Shown here one piece after another: positions 11,291-21,694 of a DNA stretch of 64,000 nt. Origin of the DNA: Malachius bipustulatus (Eukaryota > Arthropoda > Insecta > Coleoptera > Melyridae); contig OU342638.1 in the NCBI GenBank assembly GCA_910589415.1, positions 10,332,014-10,396,013 of the forward strand, in the 5' to 3' direction. The notes under the pieces are model-generated. The model was not told the DNA's origin. It ran no database searches and saw only the letters and a program-made list of their open reading frames with translations. The first letter of the stretch is position 1; every line of letters starts with the position of its first letter. Both the position numbers and the translations under genes were made by a program.

Positions 11291-12278
11291 ACTCACTAAT
11301 CATCAATGATTTTCTACAAAAAATTCTATTAGATTAAATTTTTACAGGCAAATCCCATCGCGAGGTGATGGGGGGGGGTATTGGAAGGAGTCCCCCCCAG
11401 AAACAGTGTTTTTTTAACAATTCAAGGTCACACATTTTCCCCAGGTATATTAAAATTTATGCACATGGAAAAAATAAAAAATGTTCCAACATTCAAGGTC
11501 ATGAATTTTGCCAGCACATGAAAATTTACGCACACGAATAAAATGAAAACTTGAAAACAACTTAGGATCCCTCAACTCTATTAATAAAAATAAACACCCA
11601 ACCCAGTCCAAATCCAAACTACAAAAAAGTATTCATTTATTCAGGAGCTCAGGACACGGCAAGGTAAAATATATTCGGCGGGAGATTTGAATTTTTGAAT
11701 TTCAAACTGGCAAAACTAAAAGATTCCTTATTACCACTCTGTAACGTTATAGTACGGGCCTGGTAGATGCGATGATTACATACGTCGAGTTTGGGAAGTA
11801 ACCACTTGAGGACAATGCCAAGCGCTTTGAAACGTATACAGTCACGTATTCGCATTATATCCGCTTTTTCATATCGTGAAAAGACGACAGGGAATGATGT
11901 TACGATTTTTGGAATATAAATGCAAAATAAATGTAAAATTCAAAATAAAAATCGTGCTACTGTTAATCTCGAAGATTTTCCTTGCCCTGAAAGTGAAAAA
12001 AATAGAAATTTGACCGTAGTGCCAAAGAGGCCTTAGTTGTGACCTTAATATTAGTTTGCAATGGCTGTTTTTAGCTTCTTACCCACCCAGCATCCCTATA
12101 TCGCTCCTCGGTCCCGAAAAAATTAATGAAACTTAGGAGCCGCGGATGTATATAATTACCTTTTGTTTTAACTTCAGCCCAAGAATATTTAACACATGAT
12201 TTATTTGACGTCATTATTATTTCAATATTGACATACAATTATTATTATTAAACTATTAAAATAATTATTGTATATATA

Positions 12279-12553
12279 CAGGGTGTTCAGCTAAGGGTAC
12301 GGAGCGGCCATATCTCGGGAACTGTTGGTCCTAGCCTCAAAATAAAAATTTTCCGAACATAAGTGACCAAGAAAAATTCATTGAAAATATTTTCAAGATG
12401 GTCGCACTTCCGTAAATACCAGAAGTCGACAGCTACTTTGTTATTTTACGGCGGATACCCAGTATATTATATATTTTTTAAAATTCTCTGAAAAAATCGA
12501 AAGCAAGTGGTTCTAGAATGGCCGCTACGTACCCTTAGCTGATGAACACCCTG
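12279..12553. mobile_element. 275-bp MITE, CAGGGTGTTCAGCTAAGGG ends, TA target
   Basis: Inverted ends CAGGGTGTTCAGCTAAGGG and CAGGGTGTTCATCAGCTAAG are flanked by TA at 12277-12278 and 12554-12555. The interior (GGCCATATCTCGGGAACTG, AAGATGGTCGCACTTCC) is related to the arms of the large foldback at 46405-47255, so both belong to one family. Confidence 0.8.
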
Positions 12554-12577
12554 TATTGTGTGATTTAAACGCAAGTT

Positions 12578-13500
12578 TTCTATAATAAGTTGCACCCCTG
12601 AGAAGTTATAGGAGTTGAAAGTGGGGTTTCAAATTTCGAAAAAAATTAATGTCAGTTGTACCTGAACTTTAGAAAAACCAAATTTGGTACACGTTGTGAG
12701 TGTACAAAGAGCATTCATTGACAATAAGTAGAGTTAAATTTTAGCATTTAAAGGGTTGATAAGAGATGATGCACCCTTAAAATGTTACATAATTTAATTT
12801 TTTAACCCGTTGGCCGATTTGCGAAATTGTTACTTTATTTTAATGAGAATTAATTCTAAAACTTTCATTTCTCTTAATATTTTCCAATAAAGTTTGTAAT
12901 TTTCCACAAAAACTCGAAAAACTAAAAAATATATATAGCAGCTATGTAACCTACCTAATAATCCAATCATCAAAAATTTAAAAAAATGTTTTATTCTCAA
13001 ACGTTTTCTCTTCTTATTTAAATTTTTTTTTGTCATTTTCAACTTTTTTCCTGATCGTCAACTTTGACATTCAATTTAAAAAACCAACTATTGAATTTTT
13101 GATGATATTATATTGAGACCTATACATAACCTAATTTTTTTTGTTTTTAGGATTTTTTTCGAAAGATACAAAGTTTTTTGGAAAATAATAAGAAAAATCA
13201 AAGTTTTAGAATTAAATTCTTCATAAGACAAAGTAACAATTTCTTAAATCGTCCAACGGGTTAAGAAATTTTTTTTACATTTAGGCTGAATCATTATCCC
13301 TTATCAACCCTTTAAAATGCTACAATTTAACTCTGCTTATTTCAAATTAATGCTCTTGGTACACTCACAACGTGTACCCAATTTTTTTTTTTTTTTTTAA
13401 GTTCAGGTTCAGCTGAGATATTAATTTTATTTCGAAATTTGAAACCCCACTTTCAAACCCGATAACTTCTTAGGTGTGCAACTTATTAGTGCAGAGATAA
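12578..13500. repeat. Large foldback with ~450-bp arms
   Basis: The left arm begins near 12578 (AATAAGTTGCACCCCTGAGA) and the right arm ends near 13490 (CTTAGGTGTGCAACTTATTA). Matching inner landmarks include AACCCGTTGG (12805) with CCAACGGGTT (13253), and GTGGGGTTTCAAATTTCG with its complement near 13440. The centre is near 13045. Arms are diverged, suggesting an old insertion. No coding capacity; the lysine-rich minus-strand frame at 12830-13042 is AT-driven. Confidence 0.7.
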
Positions 13501-13744
13501 GTTGAGTTAAATCATCATATTTTGGGTTTTCCTACACGCTTCTGCTCTGTGTCGGTTCTTATACTAAACAGCCTGTATAATAATGATTTATTTAATTATT
13601 ATATTATTAATAATAATTTCAATGTAATGTTGATTTACAAAAGTTGCGCAAACGTTTTTTGTACAATATTTTACAAACCTGACAATTATTACAGCCCAGC
13701 AATTTTTGAATGGTACCTCACTTAAATGTTATAAAGTGTAATGA

Positions 13745-14326
13745 TGCCTGAACCAGTTTTCCCGTAATGTTGCTTTGTAAGCTTGCTGTTATGTTGGAAC
13801 AACATTTACGTGAAATATTCAGCAGAACCAACAAAAATCACATCCCCGCAATGTTATTATTTCAACGTTGTTTCAATATTTCAAATCGAAAGTTGCCTCA
13901 ACCAACGTTATTCAAATATTGCTTAGTAAGCTTGCTGTTATGTTGCAACAACATATACGTGAAATATTCAACAGAACTGACAAAAATCACATCCCCGCAA
14001 TGTTATTATTGCAACGTTGTTTTAATATTCAAAATCTAATGTTGCCTCAATCAACTTGATTCAAATATTGCTTTGTAAGCTTGCCGTTATGTTGCAACAA
14101 CATTTACGTGAAATATTCAACAGAACCGACAAAAATCACATTCCGGCAACGTTATTATGGCAAAGTTGTTTCAATATTCAAACTCTAATGTTGCCTCAAT
14201 CAACGTTATTCAAATATTGCGTTGTAAGGTTCTAAAAACATTGCAGTAACTTATTTACACAACTTTCGACATAACTCAAAATTGTAATGTTACTGTAACA
14301 TTTTGTAATGTTCCTTGCTCAGTGGG
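13745..14326. mobile_element. CCCACTGAGCAAG-family element with 149-bp tandem units
   Basis: The right end, CTTGCTCAGTGGG at about 14314-14326, equals the end at 3824. Inside are three and a partial fourth tandem unit of about 149 bp, marked by GCTTGC(T/C)GTTATGTTG at 13781, 13930 and 14079. Each unit contains palindromic words such as TGTTGCAACA, CAACGTTG and AATATT. The open frames at 13767-14059 are repeat artefacts. The left end is not clearly defined. Confidence 0.65.
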
Positions 14327-14561
14327 TGGTTTGGTAGTCGTGGCATGGTACAATCGGTAAAAGTGTAATTGAATTCTTCAATCGCTTTAACCTGAACTCA
14401 GAAATAATTAATGAAATGTCTGAACAAATTTTAATAGATTCCATCAGAATCATAAACAAACACATTTATTCCTCAAATTAATTAATGTTCTTTAATTATT
14501 ATTTATGTTACAATTTTTAATATTTATGTCATTTTTTTGATTGATCGATATGCTGTGTATT

Positions 14562-14566
14562 AATGC
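14562..14566. repeat. 5-bp target duplication AATGC (left)
   Basis: AATGC immediately precedes the 5' LTR and is repeated at 21066-21070 directly after the 3' LTR. This fixes both outer boundaries of the retrotransposon. Confidence 0.95.
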
Positions 14567-14783
14567 TGTGATATATTGTCATGCGTGGCAACGCCGCACA
14601 GTCAAGTCCTGGTATTGACATGGCCACGTACACGTTGGCTTCCCGAATTGTAATAATTGTTAATTATACTATTTAAAACTGATTATAATAATCTACAACG
14701 TTTTGATGTAATAACCTAGTAAATTAATAATCAATCACAAGTTGTGTTATTTCTATTCTTGCAAGTTAAACAAGAATATTACA
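14567..14783 (+). repeat. 5' LTR (217 bp)
   Basis: It begins TGTGATATATTG and ends AAGAATATTACA (TG...CA). I compared it base by base with 20610-21065 and saw no difference apart from the 239-bp nested insertion in the 3' copy. As the 5' LTR it should hold the promoter; ATATATT near its start and TACTATTTAAAAC near 14670 are the only TATA-like words. Confidence 0.95.
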
Positions 14784-15219
14784 TGGTGGCAGCGGTAAAG
14801 CGACTGGGTTATGGCTATGGTTATGCGATAAGTCGAGGTTAAAAAACAGAAAAAAAAGGTGAACCAGCAGTGATAAGCATAAGTACTAGTGGTTGAAATT
14901 TTGGAAATCAATAATAAATTCATAACTAGTTGGTAGACATCGTGAAACTGAATGGTGTTGGGCGATTAACTGCTGATAGCTGATTAATAGTCGTTATTAA
15001 TAAATTACCAGGAGTAATAATTATTATTCTGAGGCATAATAATAGCCAAGAAAAACTTAATACGTAGTTCACGTGTACGCGTATATGTATACCTACCTAC
15101 CAGTGAAGTGATACCAGAGTAGTGATAGTCTTCTATGTCTATGATACCTACGTAATTGCTGGGAAAGAAGAAACCAAAGAAACTTTTCTGAAGTATAATA
15201 ATAATACTGATAAACGACG
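14784..15219 (+). promoter_or_regulatory. Primer-binding site and gag leader
   Basis: TGGTGGCAGCGGTAAAGCG starts right after the LTR, where the tRNA primer would anneal; TGG as first bases fits a tRNA CCA end. I did not assign a tRNA. The 436-bp leader has no long frame before the gag ATG at 15220. Confidence 0.6.
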
Positions 15220-15435
15220 ATGACTAGTCAAGGTCGTGCACCAGAAAATTTTAGTTTTACAGGAAATAATATTTCCAACAACTGGAAGCTTTGGAAGCAA
15301 AAATTTCAATTCTACATTCTAGCCAGTGATAGTTCAAAAAAAACTGATGATGTAAAGATTGCAATCCTATTAAATCTACTAGGAGATGAAGGTATACAAA
15401 TATATAATACTTTTGAATACTCGGACAACGAGGAT
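15220..15435 (+). pseudogene. gag: Gag, N-terminal part (interrupted)
   Basis: The frame opens at ATG 15220 (MTSQGRAPENFSFTGNNISN) and runs for 72 codons in the style of insect gypsy Gag N-termini, with W-x2-W-x2-KF. It is cut at 15435 by a 1.07-kb DNA element. The gag frame resumes at 16510. The flanking sequence on both sides is in one frame once the insertion is discounted, so nothing beyond the target duplication seems lost. Apart from the insertion I see no stop in it. Confidence 0.85.
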
Positions 15436-16507
15436 CCCATACAGCACAAGAATGTTCTATTCACATTCATAGAATATTCTCCAAGAATATTTGAATGTTC
15501 TAAGAATGTACTCAAATGATGATTGGAATATTCTAGGAACGTTCTATGAACATGCAAAGTAGACTGTTTTAGATATTCTTAGAACGTTCTCAGAACATAA
15601 CAAAGAATGTTCATAGAATATTTTGAGCACATAAAAAGAATGTTCATAGAATATTTTGAGAACATAAAAAGAATGTTCAATTGTATATTCTGGGTATATT
15701 CTAAAATCTGTAAAAATGCATTTGGATATTAGGTTAAATTAATTACAGATTTAGCTTGAAAAACAAGTTCACAATGTATTAATTTTATTTTAAAGTAACA
15801 TCAACATAGGTATAACATAAACATAATATTATTCATCCATCATGCTCGTTTTGCACTTCTTCTAACTTTGGTCTTGACCACGTAAATTTTATATAGGTAT
15901 AAGTCAACTTCTACATCTGCTATGGTTTGGCTCTTTTGTATTTTTGCTACTGCGCCTGTAAAGAATAAAGTTTTTGATGAGAATCTCAACCGGGATTCTG
16001 GTAATGCGATGTACAATGTCAACAACACAACAACTACTATTGATGATTTATTAACCTCAATAACTTTGTGGTAACAAAGACACTTTTAGATGCATGTATA
16101 GATACTTACCAATAATTCTCTTATTGTTTCTGTTTGATGGATCAGAATGAACACATTCAGATTACAAAAACACAATACATACACACACAAAAAACTAAAT
16201 TATTATAGTATTATTGTCACAATGCTGTTCGTCGTCTGGCAGCAGTTTGCATTGCCCATGTCCCTTATTGTCACATGTTGCCAACCTCAACAAAGGAACT
16301 ATTCATCCTAACCTGAGCACATTCTGTGAATGTTCTAAGAATATTTTTAAAGAATATTCTTAAGTTGGTATATTTGTCACTTATAGAATATTCTCATTCG
16401 TTTGTTAATATGCTATGAATATTCTAAGAATATTCTGGTAGAATATTCTTAAATTGGTATATTTGTACCTAAATAGAATATTCTCAGAATGTTTTGTGCT
16501 GTATGGG
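15436..16507. mobile_element. Palindrome-rich DNA element inserted in gag
   Basis: Perfect 14-bp inverted ends CCCATACAGCACAA (15436) and TTGTGCTGTATGGG (ending 16507) are flanked by AT on both sides (15434-15435 and 16508-16509). A longer direct repeat (GAT or GGAT) can be read if the TIR is allowed to be shorter. Both subterminal regions are dense in AGAATATTCT, GAACGTTC and GAATGTTC words. The 0.45-kb middle has no transposase. A CCC-starting TIR with a 2-bp AT duplication would fit the ISL2EU type, but that is a tentative assignment. Confidence 0.85.
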
Positions 16508-16509
16508 AT

Positions 16510-17199
16510 AAAACAAAGTTGGCAACAATTATCACAAAGTTTGATCAGTATTGTAGTCCCTTGAAAAATATAATTTATGAACATTTCAAGTTCTTTAAAA
16601 GAGACCAACTGCCAAACGAAACAATCGATCAGTTTGTAACTGCTCTTAAACAGTTAGCGACGTCCTGTGAATTCAAAGAGAGAGACGTGTTGATTCTGGA
16701 TATAATTGTATTGGGTGTCAATGACCCGAGAATTCAAGAGAAATTGCTACAAACTCCGGGATTAAAACTGCAAGAAGCAATTGATACATGCAGATCAATG
16801 GAAAGCAGTGTGTCAACCCAACGAGAGATAGCAAAGGAATCTATCAATGTCAGTTCTATTAGACAAGGAGGTTATGGAGGATACCAATACCAACAGCGAG
16901 GAAACCAAGTTAACTATAACCAAAATAAACGAGGTCAGTTTGGTGATCAACAGCAAGGTAAAATCAAGTGTGGCTGTTGTGGACTGCAGCATCCGAAAGG
17001 TAAGTGTCCAGCTACTCGTAGCGTTTGCTCTGCTTGCAAAAAAATTGGGCACTACCGCAAGGTCTGTCGCAATAGGAAAGTTTACGAAGTCCTAGAAGAC
17101 AGTAAATCAACTGTGGCTGATGATGATGTATACCTGCTAGTGCTAGTACCTCCAGTGATTATAACCAAAATGTTGTGTGGTCGGTTAATCATGAAATGA
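16510..17199 (+). pseudogene. gag: Gag, C-terminal part with two zinc knuckles
   Basis: It continues Gag after the inserted element: a capsid-like region (FDQYCSPLKNIIYEHFKFFK, LPNETIDQFVTALKQLA), then a basic stretch, then two zinc knuckles. The second is a canonical C-x2-C-x4-H-x4-C (CSACKKIGHYRKVC); the first (CGCCGLQHPKGKC) has C-x2-C-x3-H-x4-C spacing. Capsid plus paired knuckles is the usual Gag plan and gives RNA binding. The stop is at 17197-17199. It overlaps the pol frame, which is open from 17127 in the -1 frame. Residues upstream of 16510 in the open frame come from the inserted element. Confidence 0.9.
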
Positions 17200-19086
17200 A
17201 CTCTGTAGATTCCGTTGAGTGGTTTGAAAAATTTAAAATTGAAAATGTCATAATTGATCTAAAGGTGGACACCGGTAGTCAAGTTAATATTCTTAACCTT
17301 AGTGATTTTAATAAATTAAAAATAGATTGTCATGAACTTAAAACTGCAACAGCTTCTTTATCTAGTTATATAGGGCATAAAGTTAATGTAAAAGGACAAA
17401 TTGTTTTGAACTGTTCCTTTAACAATTGTAATAGGAAACTTTTGTTCTATATTTTAGATGCTAATATGTCAAAATCAATATTAGGACTTGAGGCAGCCAA
17501 AGAATTTCATTTAATCTCTGAAAATAAATCGATTGATTTTGTTAATAATGAAAATAAGGAGATCACACAGGCAAATTTAAAGCAGATTTTGAGTACATAC
17601 AGGTCAGTTTTTGCAGGCATAGGTAAAGTCGATAAAGAATGTAAAATTACTTTAAGCGAAGATGCTGTACCGTGTATTAGCGGTACTAGGAAAATTCCTA
17701 TTGCACTGAAGGAGAAGGTTAAAAGAAAGCTAGACGAAATGGTGTTAAAAAATATTATTGTACCGGTTACAGAACCTACGGATTGGGTTAATCCTATTGT
17801 AGTAGTACCTAAAAATCAGGGAACAGATATTCGTATATGTATTGATCCTGTCAATTTAAACAAATATATAAAACGTGAACATTTTCACATTCCAACGCAA
17901 GATACTTTATTTTCAGAACTGTCAGGTGCGAAAATATTTTCAAAATTGGATGCATCGTCAGCGTTCTTGCAACTTCCGTTGGATTATAAGAGTTCCTTAT
18001 TGTGTACAATTACCACAATTTTTGGAAGATACAGATATCTACGATTACCTTACGGTTTGACATGTTCCCCTGAAATTTTTCAGCGTTTTATATATGAATT
18101 ATTAGATAACGTGCCCGGTACTGTAGCTTACTTTGATGATATCTTAGTATATGGTTCAACAATCGAAGAACATAATAGAAATTTAAAAACTGTATTGGAC
18201 AAAATTCAAAAAAGTGGTTTAACTTTAAATTTAGAAAAATCCATATTTTCGGTTGACAAAATCAAGTTTCTTGGTCATGAGATAACTAATAAAGGCATAA
18301 TACCTGATAAGAATAAAACTGAAGCTATTTCAAAAATGAGTGTACCTAAAAATAAAAAGGATCTTCAAAGATTCCTTGGCATGGTTGTCTATTTATCAAA
18401 GTTTATACCAAATTTATCGCAAGAAACTGCACCATTGAGAAAATTGTTAAGCGAAAAAAATGAGTGGATTTGGACTGAAACGGAACAAAAATGTTTCGAT
18501 AAAATAAAGCAGCTTGTATCTTCGGATGTTATACTGTCTTTTTTCAATCCAAGAAAAAAGATTAAGTTATCTGTAGATGCTAGTCCTTTTGGGTTGGGTG
18601 CAATGATATCGCAAGATGGCAAACCTCTGGAATTTGCATCTGTCTCGCTAACACCCACACAAAAGAGATACAATCACATTGAAAAAGAATTAATGGGTCT
18701 TGTTTTTGGATGTGAGCGGTTTTCATATTATCTTTTTGGTAATCAATTTATTGCAGAAACCGATCATAGACCACTTTTAGGTTTGTTAAAAAAACCCCTA
18801 GACGAATTGTCGCCAAGACTTCAACGTCTCGCAATGAAACTACTGAGATTTCGGTTTGATTTAGTATACGTCCCTGGTAAAAATTTGAAAATACCAGATA
18901 CTCTCAGTCGTGACCCGTTAAGTGAAACTATTAACACAGATTATTTAGAGAATAACCTGAGAGTTTATTCAGTCATAACGACTAGTAAAGAGAATGAATT
19001 ACGAATTCAGCAAGAAATAGAAAAAGATTCTGTTTTACAAACAGTCAAATTTTATTCTATAAACGGTTGGCCCAAACACAAAAATT
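17127..19086 (+). pseudogene. pol: Pol part 1: protease, reverse transcriptase, RNase H
   Basis: The frame is open from 17127 and overlaps the end of gag by about 70 nt in the -1 frame, so expression by -1 frameshifting is likely; I did not pin down a slippery site. Counting from codon 17175: aspartic protease DTGSQ at residues 32-36; RT with LPYGL and YFDD at 319-322; RNase H with LSVDASPFGLGA (Asp at about 468) and TDHRPLLGL; then a tether with PDTLSRDP. All catalytic motifs looked for are present. The frame is broken at 19087 by a poly-T run that is the tail of an antisense SINE. The SINE adds a stop at about 19107. This is the enzyme core for retrotransposition of an insect element. Confidence 0.93.
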
Positions 19087-19274
19087 TTTTTTTTTTTTTT
19101 TTTTTTTAAAAAAGGAGGGAGCATCGGTCTTAACTATGTAGGTAAGACAAAGTCGCTCCACTCCCGTAACACGGGATTTCGAGTATCTTACTCATTCACC
19201 CAGCCTCAAGTATGCCTTTTATAAATTTAAACGTTCGGTCGCTTGTTGTATTTTTCACATACATTCGAAAATGC
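19087..19274 (-). mobile_element. 5'-truncated SINE inserted antisense in pol
   Basis: Read on the minus strand, the segment is CATTTTCGAATGTATGTG..., then GAGGCTGGGTG, GTGGAGCGACTTTGTCTTAC, GACCGATGCTCCCTCC and a poly-A tail. These words match the bodies of the SINEs at 42751 and 58707. It is bounded by a 13-bp direct repeat AAACACAAAAATT at 19074-19086 and 19275-19287. The tRNA-like head is missing, as expected of 5' truncation. Confidence 0.92.
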
Positions 19275-19287
19275 AAACACAAAAATT

Positions 19288-20528
19288 CTGTTCCAAAAAA
19301 TGTCAAACAGTACTGGCCGTACAAAGACGATATTTATGTGCATAAAAATGTATTGTTTTATCATAAACGTCTGATAATTCCTGAAAAATTAAAAGAAGAA
19401 TTCCTAAATATTATTCATCAAAGTCATCAAGGAATTGTTTCTTGTAAAAAGAAAGCTCAAGAAGCTAGCTTTTACCCAGGGTTATCATCTGATATTGAGA
19501 AATTAATTTCACAATGTCACACATGTCAGTGTTACTCTAGAAGTAATGTTAGAGAACCATTAATCCCCCACGATGTACCAGAGTTGCCATGGGAAAAAAT
19601 TGGCATCGATTTTATGCACATCGGAAATGAAAATTTCTTAGTGATGGTAGATTATTTCAGTAAATTTTGTGTGGTAAATAAACTGTCAAATAAAACAGGT
19701 CAAAGTGTGATATCGAGTCTTAAAAATATATTCTCACTATATGGACTCCCTTCCCTAATTTTCTCAGACAATGGACCTCCATTCAATAGTTTGGAATTGT
19801 CCAATTTTGCAAAAAAATATAAAATTGATTTGAAGACATCCAGTCCACTGTATGCTCAAAGTAATGGTTTGGTGGAGCACACTATACAAACAGCGAAAGG
19901 GTTGTTTTTGAAAGCTTATCAGAGCAATCAGGATCCATTTTTGGCTATACTTGATTATAATACAACTCCAAAAATTGATGCACCCGCTCCATGCATGTTG
20001 TTACTGGGGAGAAAACTCCGAACAGCATTACCCTTGAAAACTGAACTATTGAAACCAAAATATCCACTAAAAGGAATTAAGACTAAATTAGTGGATAATA
20101 AGCTTCGACAAAAAATGTATTACGATAGATCCTCGAAGAAATTGCCAAATCTTAAAGAAGGAGAAAAGGTTCTAGTTCAACAAAAAGTTAGAAATTGGCA
20201 ACCAGGTATTATAACAAGACTAAATGGTCCTAGAGACTATACCGTCAGGGTTAATGATGCAGAATATAGGCGTAACAGACATTTTATAATGCCTTATAAA
20301 ACTCCACCTAATGTAATCGAAACTCAGGTACCACCTGAAAATATACCTATAGAAGAAAAGTCTTCTGTTGCCAAGTCTCCAAATAAAAATAAATCTCCAG
20401 ATAAAAATAAAGAGTGTCAGCTAAGCATTGAACCCGTGGCTGAGCCAAACGTTAATAGCTATGATAATAGTCCAATAAGAACACGCTCTGGTAGAACGGT
20501 AAAGCCTCCTGCTAGGCTTGACCTGTAG
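19288..20528 (+). pseudogene. pol: Pol part 2: integrase
   Basis: The frame continues pol after the SINE; a 438-codon frame starts earlier at 19212 but its first codons lie in the SINE. Numbered from 19212: an H2C2 zinc domain (H-x3-H ... CHTC, about 68-110), catalytic Asp133 (GIDF), Asp186 (SDNG) and Glu222 (NGLVEH), a D,D35E spacing. A C-terminal GPY/F-like module follows (PGIITRLNGPRDYTVRV). The tail is Lys/Pro/Asn rich. No break apart from the SINE is seen. It would join cDNA to the host genome. The stop is at 20526-20528, about 80 bp before the 3' LTR. Confidence 0.93.
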
Positions 20529-20595
20529 TTAATTTTTTATGTTTCCCTTAGGTGATACTTTTGCCTGTGGAATCTGGGTTTGTGTTTTTCTTTTT

Positions 20596-20609
20596 TTTAA
20601 AAAGGGGCG
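20596..20609 (+). promoter_or_regulatory. Polypurine tract
   Basis: The run TTTAAAAAGGGGCG directly before the 3' LTR (20610) has the purine core AAAAAGGGG expected for the plus-strand primer. Confidence 0.75.
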
Positions 20610-21065
20610 TGTGATATATTGTCATGCGTGGCAACGCCGCACAGTCAAGTCCTGGTATTGACATGGCCACGTACACGTTGGCTTCCCGAATTGTAATAAT
20701 TGTTAATTATACTATTTAAAACTGATTATAATAATTGTTATGATTGTGAACAGGGTATATATTGAAATGGTCATGAACGGATTATATATGTATACGTCAA
20801 TGATTGATTACAAGAAAATGGCGGTGAAGCTGCCGACGTTTGTATTGCAATTATTGTATTATTGGGTTTGATGATGTACTTATGGGAATATTAAACGTCG
20901 AATGGGGATCTGTGTGCTTTAATAAATTCCTTGCGAATCCCTGTTGCTATCCCAAGACAATAAACAACAATAATCTACAACGTTTTGATGTAATAACCTA
21001 GTAAATTAATAATCAATCACAAGTTGTGTTATTTCTATTCTTGCAAGTTAAACAAGAATATTACA
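20610..21065 (+). repeat. 3' LTR (456 bp, contains nested solo LTR)
   Basis: It has the same TGTGATATATTG start and TATTACA end as the 5' LTR, with 239 extra bp. Because both LTRs are copied from one template, an insertion present in only one of them must post-date integration. Confidence 0.95.
20736..20969. mobile_element. Solo LTR nested in the 3' LTR
   Basis: The 234-bp segment starts TGTTATGATTGTG and ends AATAAACAACA, with TG...CA and a short TGTT/AACA inverted end. It is flanked by the 5-bp repeat ATAAT (20731-20735, 20970-20974); the empty site with one ATAAT is seen in the 5' LTR at 14687-14691. It has no coding capacity, as expected of a solo LTR left by recombination of an unrelated LTR element. 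Its orientation is not determined. Confidence 0.88.
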
Positions 21066-21070
21066 AATGC
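21066..21070. repeat. 5-bp target duplication AATGC (right)
   Basis: Second copy of the AATGC that precedes the 5' LTR. Confidence 0.95.
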
Positions 21071-21156
21071 AACCCAAGTTAAATGAGCAGTCCACTTTAT
21101 TCAATTAAAGTTTTTCTCTCTCTAGATACATAAATTATTATTAACTGCTCAAGAAA

Positions 21157-21578
21157 TAATAATTATAAATTTGAATTGTTTATTATTTGTTTTCTTTAGA
21201 TTCTTTACGTACTTTCCTTTCTTTACATTCTTTATCTCGAAAAAAATCCATGTAAAGAATGAATTCTTTTCCCGTAAATAATCGCGTAAAGAATAGAGGT
21301 AAAGAATACGGCACATCACTGGTGAGTGGTGATCAGTCCAGTGACCACTGACCAGCACTGATGAGTTGTGAGTTGTGACTGATGTGAATGTGCCGTCGCC
21401 GTGTGCGTGTGCCGTATTTCATATTCTTTTTTATGTCTACTCTTTACGCCAATCTTTACGGGTAAGCAATTTATTCTTTACATGGATTTTTTTTGAAGGT
21501 AAAGAATATAAAGAACGTAAAGAACGTAAAGAATGTAAACAAAACAAACAATAAACAATGCAAATTTATGCTTATTAT
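21157..21578. mobile_element. Foldback with AAAGAATGTAAAG subrepeats
   Basis: Left arm TATAAATTTGAATTGTTTAT is matched inverted by AATAAACAATGCAAATTTAT at the right end. Both arms contain repeated TTCTTTACGT/ACGTAAAGAA words. Near 21310 is GGCACATCACTGG, which read in reverse is a hAT-like CAGTGATGTGCC; the same end with TTCTTTACGCG appears at 24838. It is probably a composite of hAT-type non-autonomous copies. Confidence 0.55.
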
Positions 21579-21640
21579 TGCTTATACAGTTAATATTAGT
21601 TTTTCTACTCCCAACCTTTAATCTGCATATTAAGTATGAA

Positions 21641-21694
21641 TCACCAGTGCTTTAATGGGTCTCATTAAGATACAAATTTTCATTAAAGCACTGG
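21641..21694. repeat. 54-bp mini-foldback, CCAGTGCTTTAATG ends
   Basis: CCAGTGCTTTAATG at 21641 is matched inverted by CATTAAAGCACTGG ending at 21694 with a short spacer. It may be a minimal hAT-type MITE or a simple hairpin. Confidence 0.5.

Larger units (their letters stand above)
14567..21065 (+). mobile_element. Ty3/gypsy LTR retrotransposon (mag-like), multiply interrupted
   Basis: The copy runs from LTR to LTR with 5-bp target duplications, a gag with two zinc knuckles, a pol with the order protease, RT, RNase H, integrase (the Ty3/gypsy order), and a purine-rich tract before the 3' LTR. There is no envelope-like gene after integrase. The zinc-knuckle pair and integrase style fit insect mag-type elements often annotated as K02A2.6-like; that clade assignment is from memory of the family. 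Three foreign elements interrupt it, so this copy cannot make complete Gag or Pol. The LTRs look identical, which points to recent integration. Confidence 0.95.

Noticed and set aside
13522..13725. 67-codon plus-strand frame (NNNFNVMLIYKSCANVF)
   Set aside because: AT-rich composition explains it; no motif or splice context.
20529..20609. Envelope gene after integrase in the gypsy element
   Set aside because: Only about 80 bp separate the pol stop from the 3' LTR, so there is no room for one.
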